A DNA stretch of 22,226 nt from CAZVWV01 sp964631745 (GTDB taxonomy: Bacteria; Bdellovibrionota_C; UBA2361; JBGSMV01). The DNA is taken from contig CAZVWV010000054.1 in NCBI GenBank assembly GCA_964631745.1, positions 1 to 22,226 on the forward strand. Reading direction: 5' to 3'. Below are positions 1 to 10,300 of this stretch, in pieces. The notes under the pieces are model-generated. The model saw only the letters and a list, made by a program, of their open reading frames with translations, was not told the DNA's origin and made no database searches. Each line of letters begins with the position of its first letter. Position 1 is the first letter of the stretch. The position numbers and the translations under genes are program-made.

Positions 1-50
1 TCTGTTACAATTACTTCACTGAACGGTGTTGCGTTAAGTTATTGAACCCG
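1..50. repeat. Left arm of ~50-bp inverted repeat
   Basis: Reads as the reverse complement of 2213-2262 with one visible mismatch. It starts at the first base of the window, so it may extend further left. Within the arm, CAATTACTT and AAGTTATTG can pair (one T/T mismatch), and AACG pairs with CGTT around a GTGTTG loop with a CACTG bulge. Each arm is therefore itself an imperfect hairpin. The arm lies 22 bases past the stop codon of the 562-residue gene. No terminator-like T run follows. Confidence 0.85.
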
Positions 51-71
51 GCGGCAAACAAACTGGAACGC

Positions 72-1760
72 CTAACGGTTATTTTGGCCATAAAAGGAGA
101 AAACCAGCTCCAGCGCCACTTTGAATCCTGATTTTTCGCCCTGCTTGGGCCAATTAATGCGTAGTGCATAGGGGTCCCAACCAACCACTGGCCCGTTATC
201 ACGCGCAAGATAGGCTAAGAACGTTTCGAATTTTTGGGAAACCAAAATATATAGAGATTCATAGCTACCTAACGCCCGCACACACCTTAAAGTGTTTGTT
301 TTGACATGCTGTGGCGGTAAGCAAAGTCTCCCACGAAACAACCTACCACCAGAGTAAAATCCACCCAGAAGAATTACGGCTAACACCTCTGCCGGAAATC
401 GCTCGTTACTAACGCCTTCCAGAATTTCCGTTAACCTATTGAAAGTAAGTGCCAACATTTCCTGCTTATCGAGCTTCCGGGCCGATAGCTCTCCCTTGGC
501 GTCGGGCGCCACAACAGCACTGTTTTCTTGAATTCCCTTGAGGAGTTTACCCAAGACATTACCAAACTCGTTTGGCGAACGACAATCAAGTAAGTCCGGA
601 TGATCAAGCACGATCTGAAAAAATTCCTCCTCGGGAAACCCATAAACTAGAAACTCACGTTTGGCGCTTGCGACAAAACGCGGATCGAAGCGCTCATAAA
701 TTTCTAAGATGACCAGATCTGGAAACCCAAGACCGACCAGCTCCCCAAGATGCTTACCAAGATTAGCCTCTTCTTTATGATCGTCTTCTCGCGGCTCACC
801 CGTCTCAGCTGGCGATACACCAACCGGTGCCGGATTGGGTAGGTCTTGTCTCTCTCTAGAATCACGACGGCCCGATGTCGATATGGGGGTTACATTGTTT
901 GGCTGCGCCTCTTGAAAAGACCGCAAAGTTTGTTGCGTCTTATCTGCCACAAAAAAACGCAACTTGCTAACGCTCTCTTGGACCTGTTCCGATCTAGGGC
1001 GCGACTGCAAATGTGAAACCGCTTCTCGAAGCCGAGCCCAAAGAACAAGTTCATCTTTCACTGGGCAGACTTCAATGCGGTCAAGTTCAGAGTCCACCTG
1101 TAGGTAAACCCTCAACGCTTGAAGCGTTTCAATAGTTTTATTAAAAATATTTGAAAGATCCTGAAATCTGGTATCGTCGCTCATACCAGCAGCGGTGGCA
1201 ACACCAGCTAATTTCCCCGCAAATGCTTGAAAGGAACTCAGGGCGGAAAGAAGGTTATCAGCCAGGGGGAAAATATCTGGATCTCTGAATTTGAAAACTT
1301 TGGCTTTTGCTTTCTGTTCTGACGGATGTTTAAGCATTATTTCTCTCAGTCTATCGACACAATCACGAAGACCGGACTGATAATCACGACTACTGATTGA
1401 ATAACACTCCCCATCTTGCTCATGTGCATAAAGCACCTCGTCCCATGCGTCCCTCCGCACCCTTGACGGGAGACCCGCGGTTTCGAAGTAGCGGTTCATA
1501 CTCTTAAACAGATGCAATCTGCCAGCAATTGATCTAGATTTAGCTTCGGATATCGAAGTAAGCTCCTCATACAAATCGTCTATCGTGCCCAGAGCCCCTA
1601 AGATTTCCTTCTCATAGCGCGAAATCTTATCAACGAGTTTCTGTCCGCTTTTATACTCCTTGCGCGCACGCGGTCCTAACAAAGCTACCCACTCAGATGG
1701 GTCACAAGAAATTAATGGCGCACGACCTGTACCTTGACCTCTATTTGCATTACCACTCAT
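72..1760 (-). CDS. Unrecognised 562-residue protein inside the inverted-repeat cassette
   Basis: I do not recognise this family. The product is soluble-looking: no signal peptide and no clear membrane segment. Residues 1-280 are charged and apparently helical. Roughly 295-335 is a Pro/Ser/Glu-rich linker, and 340-562 is a second helical region. The linker suggests a two-domain scaffold or effector architecture. ATG at 1760 is the natural start; no Shine-Dalgarno sequence precedes it. A possible promoter lies so close upstream that the mRNA would be nearly leaderless. The J-domain gene is 88 bases upstream on the same strand, and the two are the only genes between the inverted repeats, so a joint role (for example defence or conflict) is possible. 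That is inference only. The frame is open throughout, which argues for a real gene. Confidence 0.75.
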   Translation of the reverse strand: MSGNANRGQGTGRAPLISCDPSEWVALLGPRARKEYKSGQKLVDKISRYEKEILGALGTIDDLYEELTSISEAKSRSIAGRLHLFKSMNRYFETAGLPSRVRRDAWDEVLYAHEQDGECYSISSRDYQSGLRDCVDRLREIMLKHPSEQKAKAKVFKFRDPDIFPLADNLLSALSSFQAFAGKLAGVATAAGMSDDTRFQDLSNIFNKTIETLQALRVYLQVDSELDRIEVCPVKDELVLWARLREAVSHLQSRPRSEQVQESVSKLRFFVADKTQQTLRSFQEAQPNNVTPISTSGRRDSRERQDLPNPAPVGVSPAETGEPREDDHKEEANLGKHLGELVGLGFPDLVILEIYERFDPRFVASAKREFLVYGFPEEEFFQIVLDHPDLLDCRSPNEFGNVLGKLLKGIQENSAVVAPDAKGELSARKLDKQEMLALTFNRLTEILEGVSNERFPAEVLAVILLGGFYSGGRLFRGRLCLPPQHVKTNTLRCVRALGSYESLYILVSQKFETFLAYLARDNGPVVGWDPYALRINWPKQGEKSGFKVALELVFSFYGQNNR

Positions 1761-1771
1761 AATCGAAAGCC

Positions 1772-1800
1772 ATAATAATAGATATTCTAACTAGCTCCAA
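1772..1800 (-). promoter_or_regulatory. Candidate promoter of the 562-residue gene
   Basis: On the minus strand TTGGAG (1800-1795) and TATTAT (1777-1772) are separated by 17 bases. The -10 matches the sigma70 consensus at five of six positions, the -35 at only three. Initiation near 1765 would leave a 5' leader of only about five bases, which fits the missing ribosome binding site. Confidence 0.35.
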
Positions 1801-1808
1801 AGCATCAT

Positions 1809-1822
1809 TGCTCCAAGGAGCA
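1809..1822. promoter_or_regulatory. 14-bp perfect palindrome, possible operator
   Basis: TGCTCCAAGGAGCA is a perfect palindrome between the J-domain gene and the 562-residue gene. A half-similar GCTCCAAAGC sits at 1794-1803, overlapping the candidate -35 element. Spacing and symmetry suit a dimeric regulator. It has no T tract, so a terminator is unlikely. Confidence 0.3.
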
Positions 1823-1848
1823 TAGAGTGTAGTTCACAAACGCACTCA

Positions 1849-2115
1849 CTACTTCCCCTCCAATTCCGCCGAGAAGATCCCACTTGGAAGATATCGGTAG
1901 GCTTCTTTTGGCCTCAGTCGGTCGAACTCTGCGCGCTTAACCTTATCCTTAAGGGTTTCCATCGCCTCCCCTAGGTTTTTAAATAATCTATCAGCCTCAA
2001 CTGGATCGTCATGGTTTTGGTCTGGGTGCAGATCTTTTGAGAGGATGCGGTAGTTTTTTCGTATCTCTTCTTCGTTAGCCGTCGGGGGGAGCCCCAATAC
2101 TGTATAATAGTTCAT
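1849..2115 (-). CDS. Small J-domain (DnaJ-like) protein
   Basis: A J-domain occupies almost the whole 88-residue product. NYYTVLGL starts helix I, EEEIRKNYRILSKDL is helix II, and the invariant HPD is at residues 30-32. Helix III and the FDRLR end follow. There is no Gly/Phe linker, zinc finger or C-terminal substrate domain, so this is a minimal type III J-protein. Members of this family stimulate the ATPase of Hsp70/DnaK and direct it to a client. The client here could be the product of the next gene, 88 bases downstream (inference). I chose ATG at 2115 because J-domains usually begin there. The frame is open to a TTG at 2196, with another ATG at 2172, so up to 27 more N-terminal residues are possible. 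The right inverted repeat lies just upstream. Confidence 0.8.
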   Translation of the reverse strand: MNYYTVLGLPPTANEEEIRKNYRILSKDLHPDQNHDDPVEADRLFKNLGEAMETLKDKVKRAEFDRLRPKEAYRYLPSGIFSAELEGK

Positions 2116-2212
2116 ACTTGCAATCGCACTTCCACCAGCAAGGTTTATGGTCCCATACTCCTCAATGGCCATGAGATATCTAATACGCCGCTCCAATTTG
2201 GCAGCTAAGATC

Positions 2213-2262
2213 CCGGGTTCAATAACTTAACGCAACACCGTTCAGTGAAGTAATTGTACCAG
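2213..2262. repeat. Right arm of ~50-bp inverted repeat
   Basis: Reverse complement of 1-50 with one difference (GTACCAGA here, GTAACAGA expected). It closes a 2.26-kb segment carrying the J-domain and 562-residue genes. Its first 24 bases are nearly identical to 11904-11927 (one mismatch). The outer half is not shared with that third copy. Confidence 0.85.
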
Positions 2263-2476
2263 AATAGAGATCTTAAGCTACCCCGCTCCTAGGGCGTCAC
2301 AAAGTTTTTTTATAGTTGGGTCGGTGGCGACGTTTTGGCGTGAATTTTTGGGACGAATGGCGAGGTTTGGGCTGTTAGTTTTTGCAAGGCAGGAGAACTA
2401 AGGGTGTTTTGGGGTAAGCTGGCGAGGAGGAGCAGTCGCATCCTGTGGATACGATAGTGTGGTGAGCTGCTTAGGG
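2263..2476. other. Non-coding stretch, probable decayed insertion sequence end
   Basis: No supported gene. It lies between the right inverted-repeat arm and the stop codon of the ISAs1-type remnant. AGGGCGTCACAAAG near 2291 could be part of the insertion sequence's terminal repeat, but the partner end is not recognisable, so this is a guess. Confidence 0.35.
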
Positions 2477-2720
2477 TTAAGCAGCGGTTCTGAGGAGAGC
2501 GTAAGGGTAATGCTGTAGGTTGTCGACGCAGCGTTTAACGTTTTCTACATTGTTTACCAGTAGGAGCCCGAGAGCGAAATTTCTTAGAGTTGCCATATTC
2601 TGAGGGCCATATTTTGCGCGGATAGTGGATCGGTCTTCGCCGAAAGTGAAGTCTTTTCTGTAGTGCAGTTTGTTCTCTATCCCCCAATAGGAGCGTTTCC
2701 CCCCTGGTCCGTGGCACGGG
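2477..2720 (-). pseudogene. ISAs1-family transposase, C-terminal remnant
   Basis: The frame reads WGIENKLHYRKDFTFGED followed by IRAKYGPQNMATLRNFALGLL, the conserved C-terminal block of ISAs1-family DDE transposases (family knowledge: WxIENxLHWxLDVxFxED...NAPENLAxLRRxALNLL). Only about 80 residues remain, out of a usual length near 370. The N-terminal and central catalytic parts are missing upstream, where the RAYT-like gene follows after 2870. The E of WGIEN is retained. The frame continues open to 2737 but the residues there are not family-like. A decayed insertion sequence end probably extends left to about 2290. Confidence 0.8.
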
Positions 2721-2791
2721 CTGACGTCTGAGAGCATGTGAATGGAAATAGCCTAAGAAGCTCGGCAGTGAGAAGGGATAATTGAAGCGTA

Positions 2792-2807
2792 GTGGTCAGC
2801 ACTGACC
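2792..2807. repeat. Short palindrome TGGTCAG-CA-CTGACCA
   Basis: Two perfect 7-bp arms are separated by two bases, just downstream of the RAYT-like transposase gene. RAYT enzymes act on short hairpins, so this could be a cognate site. I see only one copy, so the link is weak. Coordinates are approximate to a base or two. Confidence 0.35.
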
Positions 2808-2870
2808 AAGCTTTAGATACACGAATACACAGCGACCAAGAGAGTCGCAGTAACCAGTACTAAAGAGCCC

Positions 2871-3848
2871 TCACCAAACTTCCAAAGGCTCAAAGAGCCT
2901 GGGCTGAGAGGGAGGGAATAGCCCCGGCGGATAAGCCACCGAGTAGTCCCCGACATGCCAGTTGGTATAGACCTCACGGGCTTGAGCTATGAGTTTCTTT
3001 AGAAAGTGAATAAACTTAACGCGGAGCTTCCTGTCCTCGCTCAGGCACCACATGCGCTTCCCGCCTCGCTTCGATTGGTAGTCAAATGTCATGGATCGCC
3101 TAAGAAGGGCCTGTCTGCCAACTACGCGTTTTTTGTCCCTTTGGCGAACCCTCTGGTATCGCTCCTCAAGGGTCCTGACCCTGGTAACCATCGTATCGTT
3201 CCAGCTCTTCTTCTCCTCCTCGCTACTGATACCGAACGCCTCAAGCCATGCATCGGGCTCTAGCCTAAAGGTTTGCAGAGCCTTTGTGCCCTTCAGTATT
3301 CGCGCGCACTCCCTTGTGTAGCCCGCAAGGCTATGCGCGTCTTTGGCCAGCAGCCTAAAGGCGGGGCGACGGATGAACTTCCACTGCTTAGTACCCAGGC
3401 CACTCCTAAACATGCGCCAGCTCGAGAGGCCTGGGTACTTATTGATCGATTCTTCCTGGTGGTCTTTCGCGGGGTTGGAATAGATATATGCAATCGCTAT
3501 TAGTGCCCTAACGGGCGTTAGTACAACCGGGCTATCGTAGCCCTCGCACCAAATCGTGCGCTTTTTCCAGCCAAAAAGCTGGTTAAATCTATGTGCGCTC
3601 TCTGCCTTAAAGTGCCCAATGAACTTACAGGCATGCTCCGGGCTTATTACAACTAACACTAGGTGCACATGGTTTGCGTGAACCATAAAGTGCGAGATCC
3701 TAACCGGGAAAAGACACTGGGCTCTGGCCAAGCAGCTCTTTATAATCGCCAGGCAGAGCGGGTTAGAGAGCAGCAGCAGCCCTTGCTCCAGACTGAATGT
3801 CACAAATATCACGCTATTGTGTGGAAGGTATTTCCTCGGTGCCCCCAT
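2871..3848 (-). CDS. Y1 (HUH) transposase, REP-associated/IS200-like
   Basis: The product is 325 residues. Residues 1-150 form a Y1_Tnp-type domain, with the metal-binding HUH motif H60-V61-H62 in HANHVHLVL. The block WCEGYDSPVVLTP...YIYSNPAK carries the likely nucleophilic tyrosine (Y121 or Y123). Such enzymes cut and join single-stranded DNA at hairpins through a phosphotyrosine intermediate. The extra 170 Arg/Lys-rich C-terminal residues match the single-copy RAYT or 'domesticated' class better than the ~150-residue IS200 enzymes. Start ATG at 3848 is followed by the typical MGAPRKYLPHNSVIFVTF opening. The frame is intact, so it may be active. The hairpin cluster after 22007 is a possible substrate, which is inference only. 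Confidence 0.85.
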   Translation of the reverse strand: MGAPRKYLPHNSVIFVTFSLEQGLLLLSNPLCLAIIKSCLARAQCLFPVRISHFMVHANHVHLVLVVISPEHACKFIGHFKAESAHRFNQLFGWKKRTIWCEGYDSPVVLTPVRALIAIAYIYSNPAKDHQEESINKYPGLSSWRMFRSGLGTKQWKFIRRPAFRLLAKDAHSLAGYTRECARILKGTKALQTFRLEPDAWLEAFGISSEEEKKSWNDTMVTRVRTLEERYQRVRQRDKKRVVGRQALLRRSMTFDYQSKRGGKRMWCLSEDRKLRVKFIHFLKKLIAQAREVYTNWHVGDYSVAYPPGLFPPSQPRLFEPLEVW

Positions 3849-3998
3849 GTTAATATATCGTAAATTTCAGGACGAAAGTTGCCTGCATCCTCTATTTTTT
3901 TTCACGGAACCGCTTAAGTTTTCTCGCGGTAATCCCCCTTCCTCCTCAGCCTGTTACACTATACCCTTGATTCCACTCCCTTATCTCATGTGCCCCCG

Positions 3999-4050
3999 AC
4001 CAGGGGAACCAAACCAGGGGAACCAACCAGGGGAACCAACCAGGGGAACC
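3999..4050. repeat. Tandem repeat, four copies of ACCAGGGGAACC
   Basis: The 12-base core is at 3999-4010, 4013-4024, 4026-4037 and 4039-4050. The last steps have a 13-base period; the first step has one extra A. All copies are identical, so the array is recent or under selection. It ends in a partial copy (AACAGG). Confidence 0.9.
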
Positions 4051-4270
4051 AACAGGTCAATCTTGCCAACAAGAAATCCTCAGTCTCGGAGGCCGTATAT
4101 ATTGGGACTATCACCGACGTAAATCTTGCTTGAAACGATATTAATGTTGTGACCGCCGATGTCGCAGTGTCCTGCGGCATGCACCCAGTCGCTGTAACAA
4201 TAGTCGGGTCGAGTTTATTACGCAGGATGCGACTCAGCGGAACATGCGCGATACCGCTAGAGAGTTTAGG

Positions 4271-4299
4271 TTGACAACGAATGGGTAAAGTAGTACTCC
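4271..4299 (+). promoter_or_regulatory. Weak candidate promoter for the giant rhs gene
   Basis: A perfect -35 hexamer TTGACA (4271-4276) is followed after 17 bases by TACTCC (4294-4299), a poor -10. The expected leader is about 55 bases and contains the GGAG (4350-4353 region) ribosome binding site, about eight bases before ATG 4361. Confidence 0.3.
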
Positions 4300-4360
4300 G
4301 GGGCGAAGGCAGTTAGCTCGAATCCTAGTTTGGGTCGAAGTTTGTTTTGGAGTAGTCAGC

Positions 4361-7300
4361 ATGTTGTTACCAGCCCGTATTTCCCCCAGCCTTTTAATTT
4401 TTCCTAAGAGTGTTGAGTTTTTGAAATGCTTAATTGGCTTTGCGGTTGGCGCCGTTCAAGGCGTATCGACGACACTTTTGATGGCGTATCTGGTTATCTG
4501 TCCTGTGCAGTACGTATACGCGATACCTTACGAGCAGCGAGGAGCTGATTATAGTGGACCGCAGCCGAGCGAGGAGCAGCGGAGCGAACAAGGTGGTGGT
4601 GACGATATCTTGACGGAGGTGTCCCACCCGCCGAGTGTTCCGATGCCGAAGCAGGCGTCTAATGGTTCAGTGCTTGGGTCGAGCGAGGAGTATTTTAGTG
4701 AGAGCGGAGACGGGAGGTACGGGATATCGATTCCGTTACCAGCCGGAGTGTCTGGATTAACTCCTAGTCTGTCGCTTGGTTATAGTTCGAGCAGTAGCGT
4801 GACGAGCGTAGTGGGGAAGGGCTGGGCTCTTGGTGGGCTGTACAAGATTGAAAGGACATCTTCTGGCGGTGGGCTACCGCAGTACGGACAGAATGGTGAT
4901 GTGTTTGTAATTGACTCTCCAGTGGCGTCAGGTGAGCTTGTGTGCCTGAATGCTGTACTGCAGGAGGATAAGTGGGTTTGCCAGGGGGACTATGACACTC
5001 TTTCGCGTTCGTTTGCGAAGGTGAAGAGGAAGAATTCCGGAGGGAATAATTACTGGGAGGTTACTGGGCAGGATGGTACGTTGTACACGTTTGGAGGTAC
5101 GACTTCTACAATCTACGGCAGCGGCCCCGGGAGTACGACATTTGAGCAGACGCACACCTGGTTTTTAAGAGAGATTCGGGACTTAAACGGTAACACGATA
5201 GTGTATAACTGGGACAATTTGACCGGGCACCCGTCACTTGCGTCGATATCGTATGGTGGCAGGAAGGTGCTGTTTCGGTACGAGGCATTTTCAGAGGCGC
5301 AGCCGCGCTTTATTAGCTACGCCCGAGCAGGGGTGGATAACCTGACGCAGTTTTTAAAGAAGATATACATTGTATACAACAACAAGACGCTGGGCGGGGT
5401 TGAGCTAACGTACAATGAGGCTGGTAAATCGCCTAATCCAGCGACGGAGAAGTATCTGACGAAGGTACAATTTTTTGGTCCTGCGGCTAGCGCGCCCGTG
5501 GAGAGTAATTTGACTGATACGAGCGTGTCACCACCGTACGCGCCTCAGAAGTATCAGTTTTCATATACGCAGCAGGCGATAGGGAGTGGAGTTGGAGGGG
5601 CGTGGGAGCAGTTTTCGACAGGCTTTAACATACCTCTGACGTTTGCTGCGAACGGAGCAGAGACGAATTTTCGCGTAGGCGATGTGAACGGAGATGGACG
5701 TGAGGATCTGATCCTAGCGGAGAAGGTGTATGGACCATCTGGGAGCCAGCCGATGGCGAACTGGGGGGTGCATCTTGGAACGGCTAACGGCTGGAGCAGT
5801 ACGGCAGTAGCGACAAGTGCAGGCGACATGCCATTTGGCTTTGGGTTTCAAGGGCACCCTGGGCTGTCGACGGGAGCAGTAGTTGGAGACTTCAATGGAG
5901 ATGGTTGCCAAGACGTCCAAGAGGCTTACAGCGACTATCTCGATGCAGGTATTGTGTACCATGCGGTGAGTTTTTCGAACTGCGGGACACTTAACGATCC
6001 GCTTAAGTTTACGCAGGTAGTGTTGACGTCGGGTCCTAGGATTTTGGATTTAGCGTCTAGTCCTGCGCGTGCGATTGATTACGGCGTTCGGGCGACTGAC
6101 TTAAACATGGACGGGCAGACGGATCTGTTTAAGCTTTGCAATGATAAATTTTTCTATTCTCCGGATCCTGCGGACCGCTGTGGCGATAGCGGTGCGTACA
6201 TTTCTACTTCACAGGGTAGGACGTTTGTGAACTATGGTGATGTATCTAGCCCACTGCAGGGTGTGCCGTTTCCAATTGGCTGGCAGCAAGCCGACACATT
6301 TAATGTTTCGTTCTCGGATCACTACCCAGCGTTTACGATAGTAGATGGCAGTAATATATTTTACTATCCAGCATCGAGCGGAAGTAGTGGAGACCAACTA
6401 GTTGACTTTAACAATGACGGACTGTCAGATCTGTATGCGCCATCGGACAGTAGGTACGTTGGTTCGTATGTGCAGACGAATGGTGATTACGACAATCTTT
6501 TCTGGAACCGAGGTATACTTTCACCTGCGCTAGGAATCTTTGAGCTAGGCGGCAGCGGGTACTACCCAGCGATACAAAACGCGCCAGATTTTTACGATAC
6601 TAATCACCTATCGCTAGGCAGGATGTTTTTGGATGTGAACCACGACGGATTGCCTGATGTGCTGACGCCCGATGGCGCCTACATTAATATGGGATACTCT
6701 GGTCCCTGGACTGCGCCCGTGATGAGCTGGTCGACAACGGTTGACGCGCGCTTTAAACCGCCAGTACAGATAGTGTTAAGAGACAGTAATTATCCGACAG
6801 CCCCTACTGGTTCTGCGATAATAGATATCAACGGGGATGGTCTCCAGGATTTAGTGCAGTCAGGAGGCACGGTTAATAATCTAGCTACCGGAGCAGCGTT
6901 AGCGAAGAGCAAATACCCCGGATTGCTCGAACAGGTGACCTTGCCCACAGGCGGCACAGTTAATTTTGAATACAAGCCATCCACAGATAGCACAGTCCAC
7001 GTGAGGGACGGAGTCCTGGCGACAATGGGTAGTGTAAGACAGCTACTTAAGAAGGTTAAGGTTAACGACGGACGTCAAACCACCACATCAGAATCAGTGA
7101 CCGAGCTAACCTATTACAATGGGCACAACATAGTTGACGAGGAGACGTCAAATCTAAATCCATACTGGCGCTACCGGGGGTTTGGTGGGTTCCAAAGGGT
7201 GAAGATAGTGTCGAACCCATCGACATCGAACCAGGTAGTTGTGGAGAAGTGGTTTAACAACCTTGACTGGATGTATAGCGGTAAGACCACCCGGGAGCTG

Positions 7301-10300
7301 GTGAGCTTAAGCGGTTCTGGCAATGAAGATCCGTCCTGGGAACCGGTTGACGTGAGCGACATTACGGCGTTGGACGTACACTCGTTTAGTCTGAACACGT
7401 ATAAACTGCCAGGGTCTCAGGATGAGCGCCCGTTTTTTACGCCGCTAGAGAGCAGTAAGAGCTATGCATTTGAGGGTAGCGTAAGCCAGAGCATAGAGAG
7501 CCATACGTCGTATGTGTATAGCTCAGCGACCGGACGGTTAATGGTGCAGTCAGCTAGCATCGGGAACGAGGTAAGCCCTGATGTGGAGATACCGCTTAAG
7601 GTGAACTACCAGTACTATGAGAATGAGACGCTTGGCTTGGTGCTGCCGTGTTATGAGAAGGTATCGTTGATAGATATAAACAATCCATCTCAGAGTACGG
7701 CGCTGAATATTCAGCAGTATGGGTATCCTGGGACTACGTTTGCGGCTGAAGCTTGTGGAGGGACTGCTACGAAGCCGACAGTAACGGCGCAAGGGACCTG
7801 GGGCTATAATAGTTCTGGTGTCCTAGTTCCGAGCATGAAGCTAGTGAAGTACCGCACGTACAATACGAATGGAAGTTTGAAATGTGAGTCAGGCGCCGAT
7901 GGGGACACAGGCTGCACGAATTCCAGGCGGACACAATACGAGTACGATGCCACAGATGGAGTGCTGCCGACACGTAAGACCGTGGCAGGGCTGTACGGCG
8001 ACACTATCTACGACATGAACTATCTGCGAGTGGACCGAAGCGTATCGAATACTGGGGTAGTGACGCGGTTTGTGTATGACAATTTGGGCCGAGTTACGTC
8101 CACCTATCTCAAGTCAGCTGGATTGACAGGGGAGTGGAAACTCTCAGAGACGAACTATCACGACGAAGTAGCGGGTCAGCCCGGAGAGCAATATGTTGAG
8201 AGCAAGAAATTAGCACAGCTCCTTACTGTTGATGGCGCCCAGGTAGATAAGTACGTAGTGGAGAAGAGCTATCAAGATGGACTTGGCAGGAACTACTATT
8301 CAGAGAGTTACTACACGTCCGCGCCAAGCGGAAAGAGGTGCGGTGGGGTGATCTACGACCAGGAGGGACGTATTGTAATCAGTACGATGCCGCTTGAGAG
8401 CACGCCAGCGTGCACGCGTTCCAACTACAAGTACGGAGTAATCCCAGCGTGGGACGTACTGCCACAAACTCAAACACAATACGACAACAAAGGGCGCCCC
8501 GAGATAGTAACAACTGTGGACCAAACCTTTGTAAAGAATGTGTACAAGCTAGAGGACGTGACCCTTGAGCGAGCTGGGATGACTGTATCACGCACGATAA
8601 CATGTTTGCCTAACGTTGATTGCGATAACGGAACGAGCAAGGAGAAGGGAGAGGTATTGTACGGTGCGAGCGGACTACCACGACTTGTAAGGGAATACGC
8701 GACAAACACACAGGGGACACCGTACACGACCCGTTATAACTACGACGCGCAGGGTAACCTAGTAGAGTTCATCGACCACTTACAGAATGGCTCCTGGTTT
8801 GAATATAACAACATTGGTCAGATAACCAAGACGATGGGCATGGACACCTCGAACTGCGGCCCGACGAAAGCGGAGAAGCAGAGCTGCGCCACCCAATACA
8901 CTTATAATAGCTATGGAGACCTTTACGAGGTAACGACCGCCCTTGGTAAAGTGTTTAGAAATCACTACGACGGCAAAGGGAGACTGACATGCTCTGACGC
9001 CGGCACCTTAGTGTCCAGCGGCACAGCCTGTGACTGTTATAATATGCAGGAGGTAAACCCGAACAGCACAGAGAAGAACACCTACTTTAACTCAGTAGAT
9101 CAGTGCCGAATCTATGACGACACACAAGGGACCGAGACCAGCGCTGCCTGGGATTCTGGACAATTACTAAAGACTAAGGACCGAAGCGGAGTAGAGAACT
9201 TAAACCGCAACGTTATTGGAGCTGTAAACTATAACCGCAAGATGATCTGCCTAAACAGGAACTACGGGACTCAAGGACTTGAGTGCACCGAGGCGATAGT
9301 GAATAACTCAATAGACATTAGCGGACTTCCGCTAAAACGAACCTTTACCGCCGGAGCGAACGGAGCCGAGGTGAAGTATGGCTACGATAGCCGAGCCCGC
9401 CTTAATTCGATTAAGCTAAACGGAGAGGAGATAGTAAAGGGCTTTGTGTACAACGACGCTACTGGTAGTGGAGAACTAGCGCAAGTAGAGTATAAGGCGC
9501 CTGGAGCAGCCGCGAATAAGTGGGTAAGAAACAGCTACACCTACTCTGGACTAAATGTGCCAGCAGTAAGCCGGGAGTTTAGGCTAACATCTGCCCTTTC
9601 AGAGAAAGTTGACGTAGGCGCCCCGAACCGCACACTGCACTCTTTATTGTATAATACATATGACGCCCGAGGTAACATTACCTCGTTAACGGACCAGACG
9701 GCGCGCAGCAGCCAGGGACTTAACTGGGCGTTTGCCTACGATCAACTCGAGCGACTCTATGACGTAACACTGACCGGCGCTGGATTTAACACAGAGTACA
9801 TTAACTACACGTATGATGCGATTGGGAACCGGACAGGACTGACGCACACCCGCTCTGTAAATACCAGTCTTTCGCCGCTGATTACCCCATTTGGAGCGGT
9901 AGCGGACTATACGAGAGATGGACAGGTTAATTTGTCTGATTTGATACCGTTTGGGGCAATGTTTTCGAACGCAGTGCCTGATTCGATAGCGACATTTGCT
10001 GATAATGATTTTAGCGGCTACGGCACACCTGGCAATATTAACCTTGGAGACCAGATAGTTTTTAATGCTCAAATTAACGCGAGCAGTTATAACGGAGGTC
10101 AGTACTCTCCCCAGTGCCGAGAGCGGAGCCTTATGAATACGCAGTACGGACAGTTTTACGTAAGCTATGCCAACTCCGGTATACAGCCACCTGTTACCTG
10201 CACTAATCCGCTGGACACGCCTCCGCCCCCGACCGTCATCAACTGGGCATACGGCACCAATGCTGGCGCTGGCGGCAAGGCAGGCCCGCATGCAGTCTCA

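Larger units (their letters stand above)
3849..4360. other. 512-bp intergenic region between transposase and rhs gene
   Basis: No supported gene. It contains the 13-bp tandem repeat at 3999-4050. It also has an imperfect hairpin near 4159-4181 (ATGTCGCAG and CTGCGGCAT around TGTC, one G/T pair, no T tract) and a weak candidate promoter for the downstream giant gene. Confidence 0.6.

Noticed and set aside
3006..3503. Several plus-strand frames of 76-85 residues opposite the RAYT-like gene
   Set aside because: All are antisense to the conserved transposase frame and lack start signals or family features.
4159..4181. Hairpin ATGTCGCAG/CTGCGGCAT as a terminator or riboswitch
   Set aside because: No T tract on either strand and no known aptamer motif; kept only as a note in the intergenic entry.
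9686..10291. 201-residue open frame on the minus strand inside the rhs gene
   Set aside because: It is fully antisense to well-conserved YD repeats, has Arg/Val-rich shadow composition and no family resemblance.
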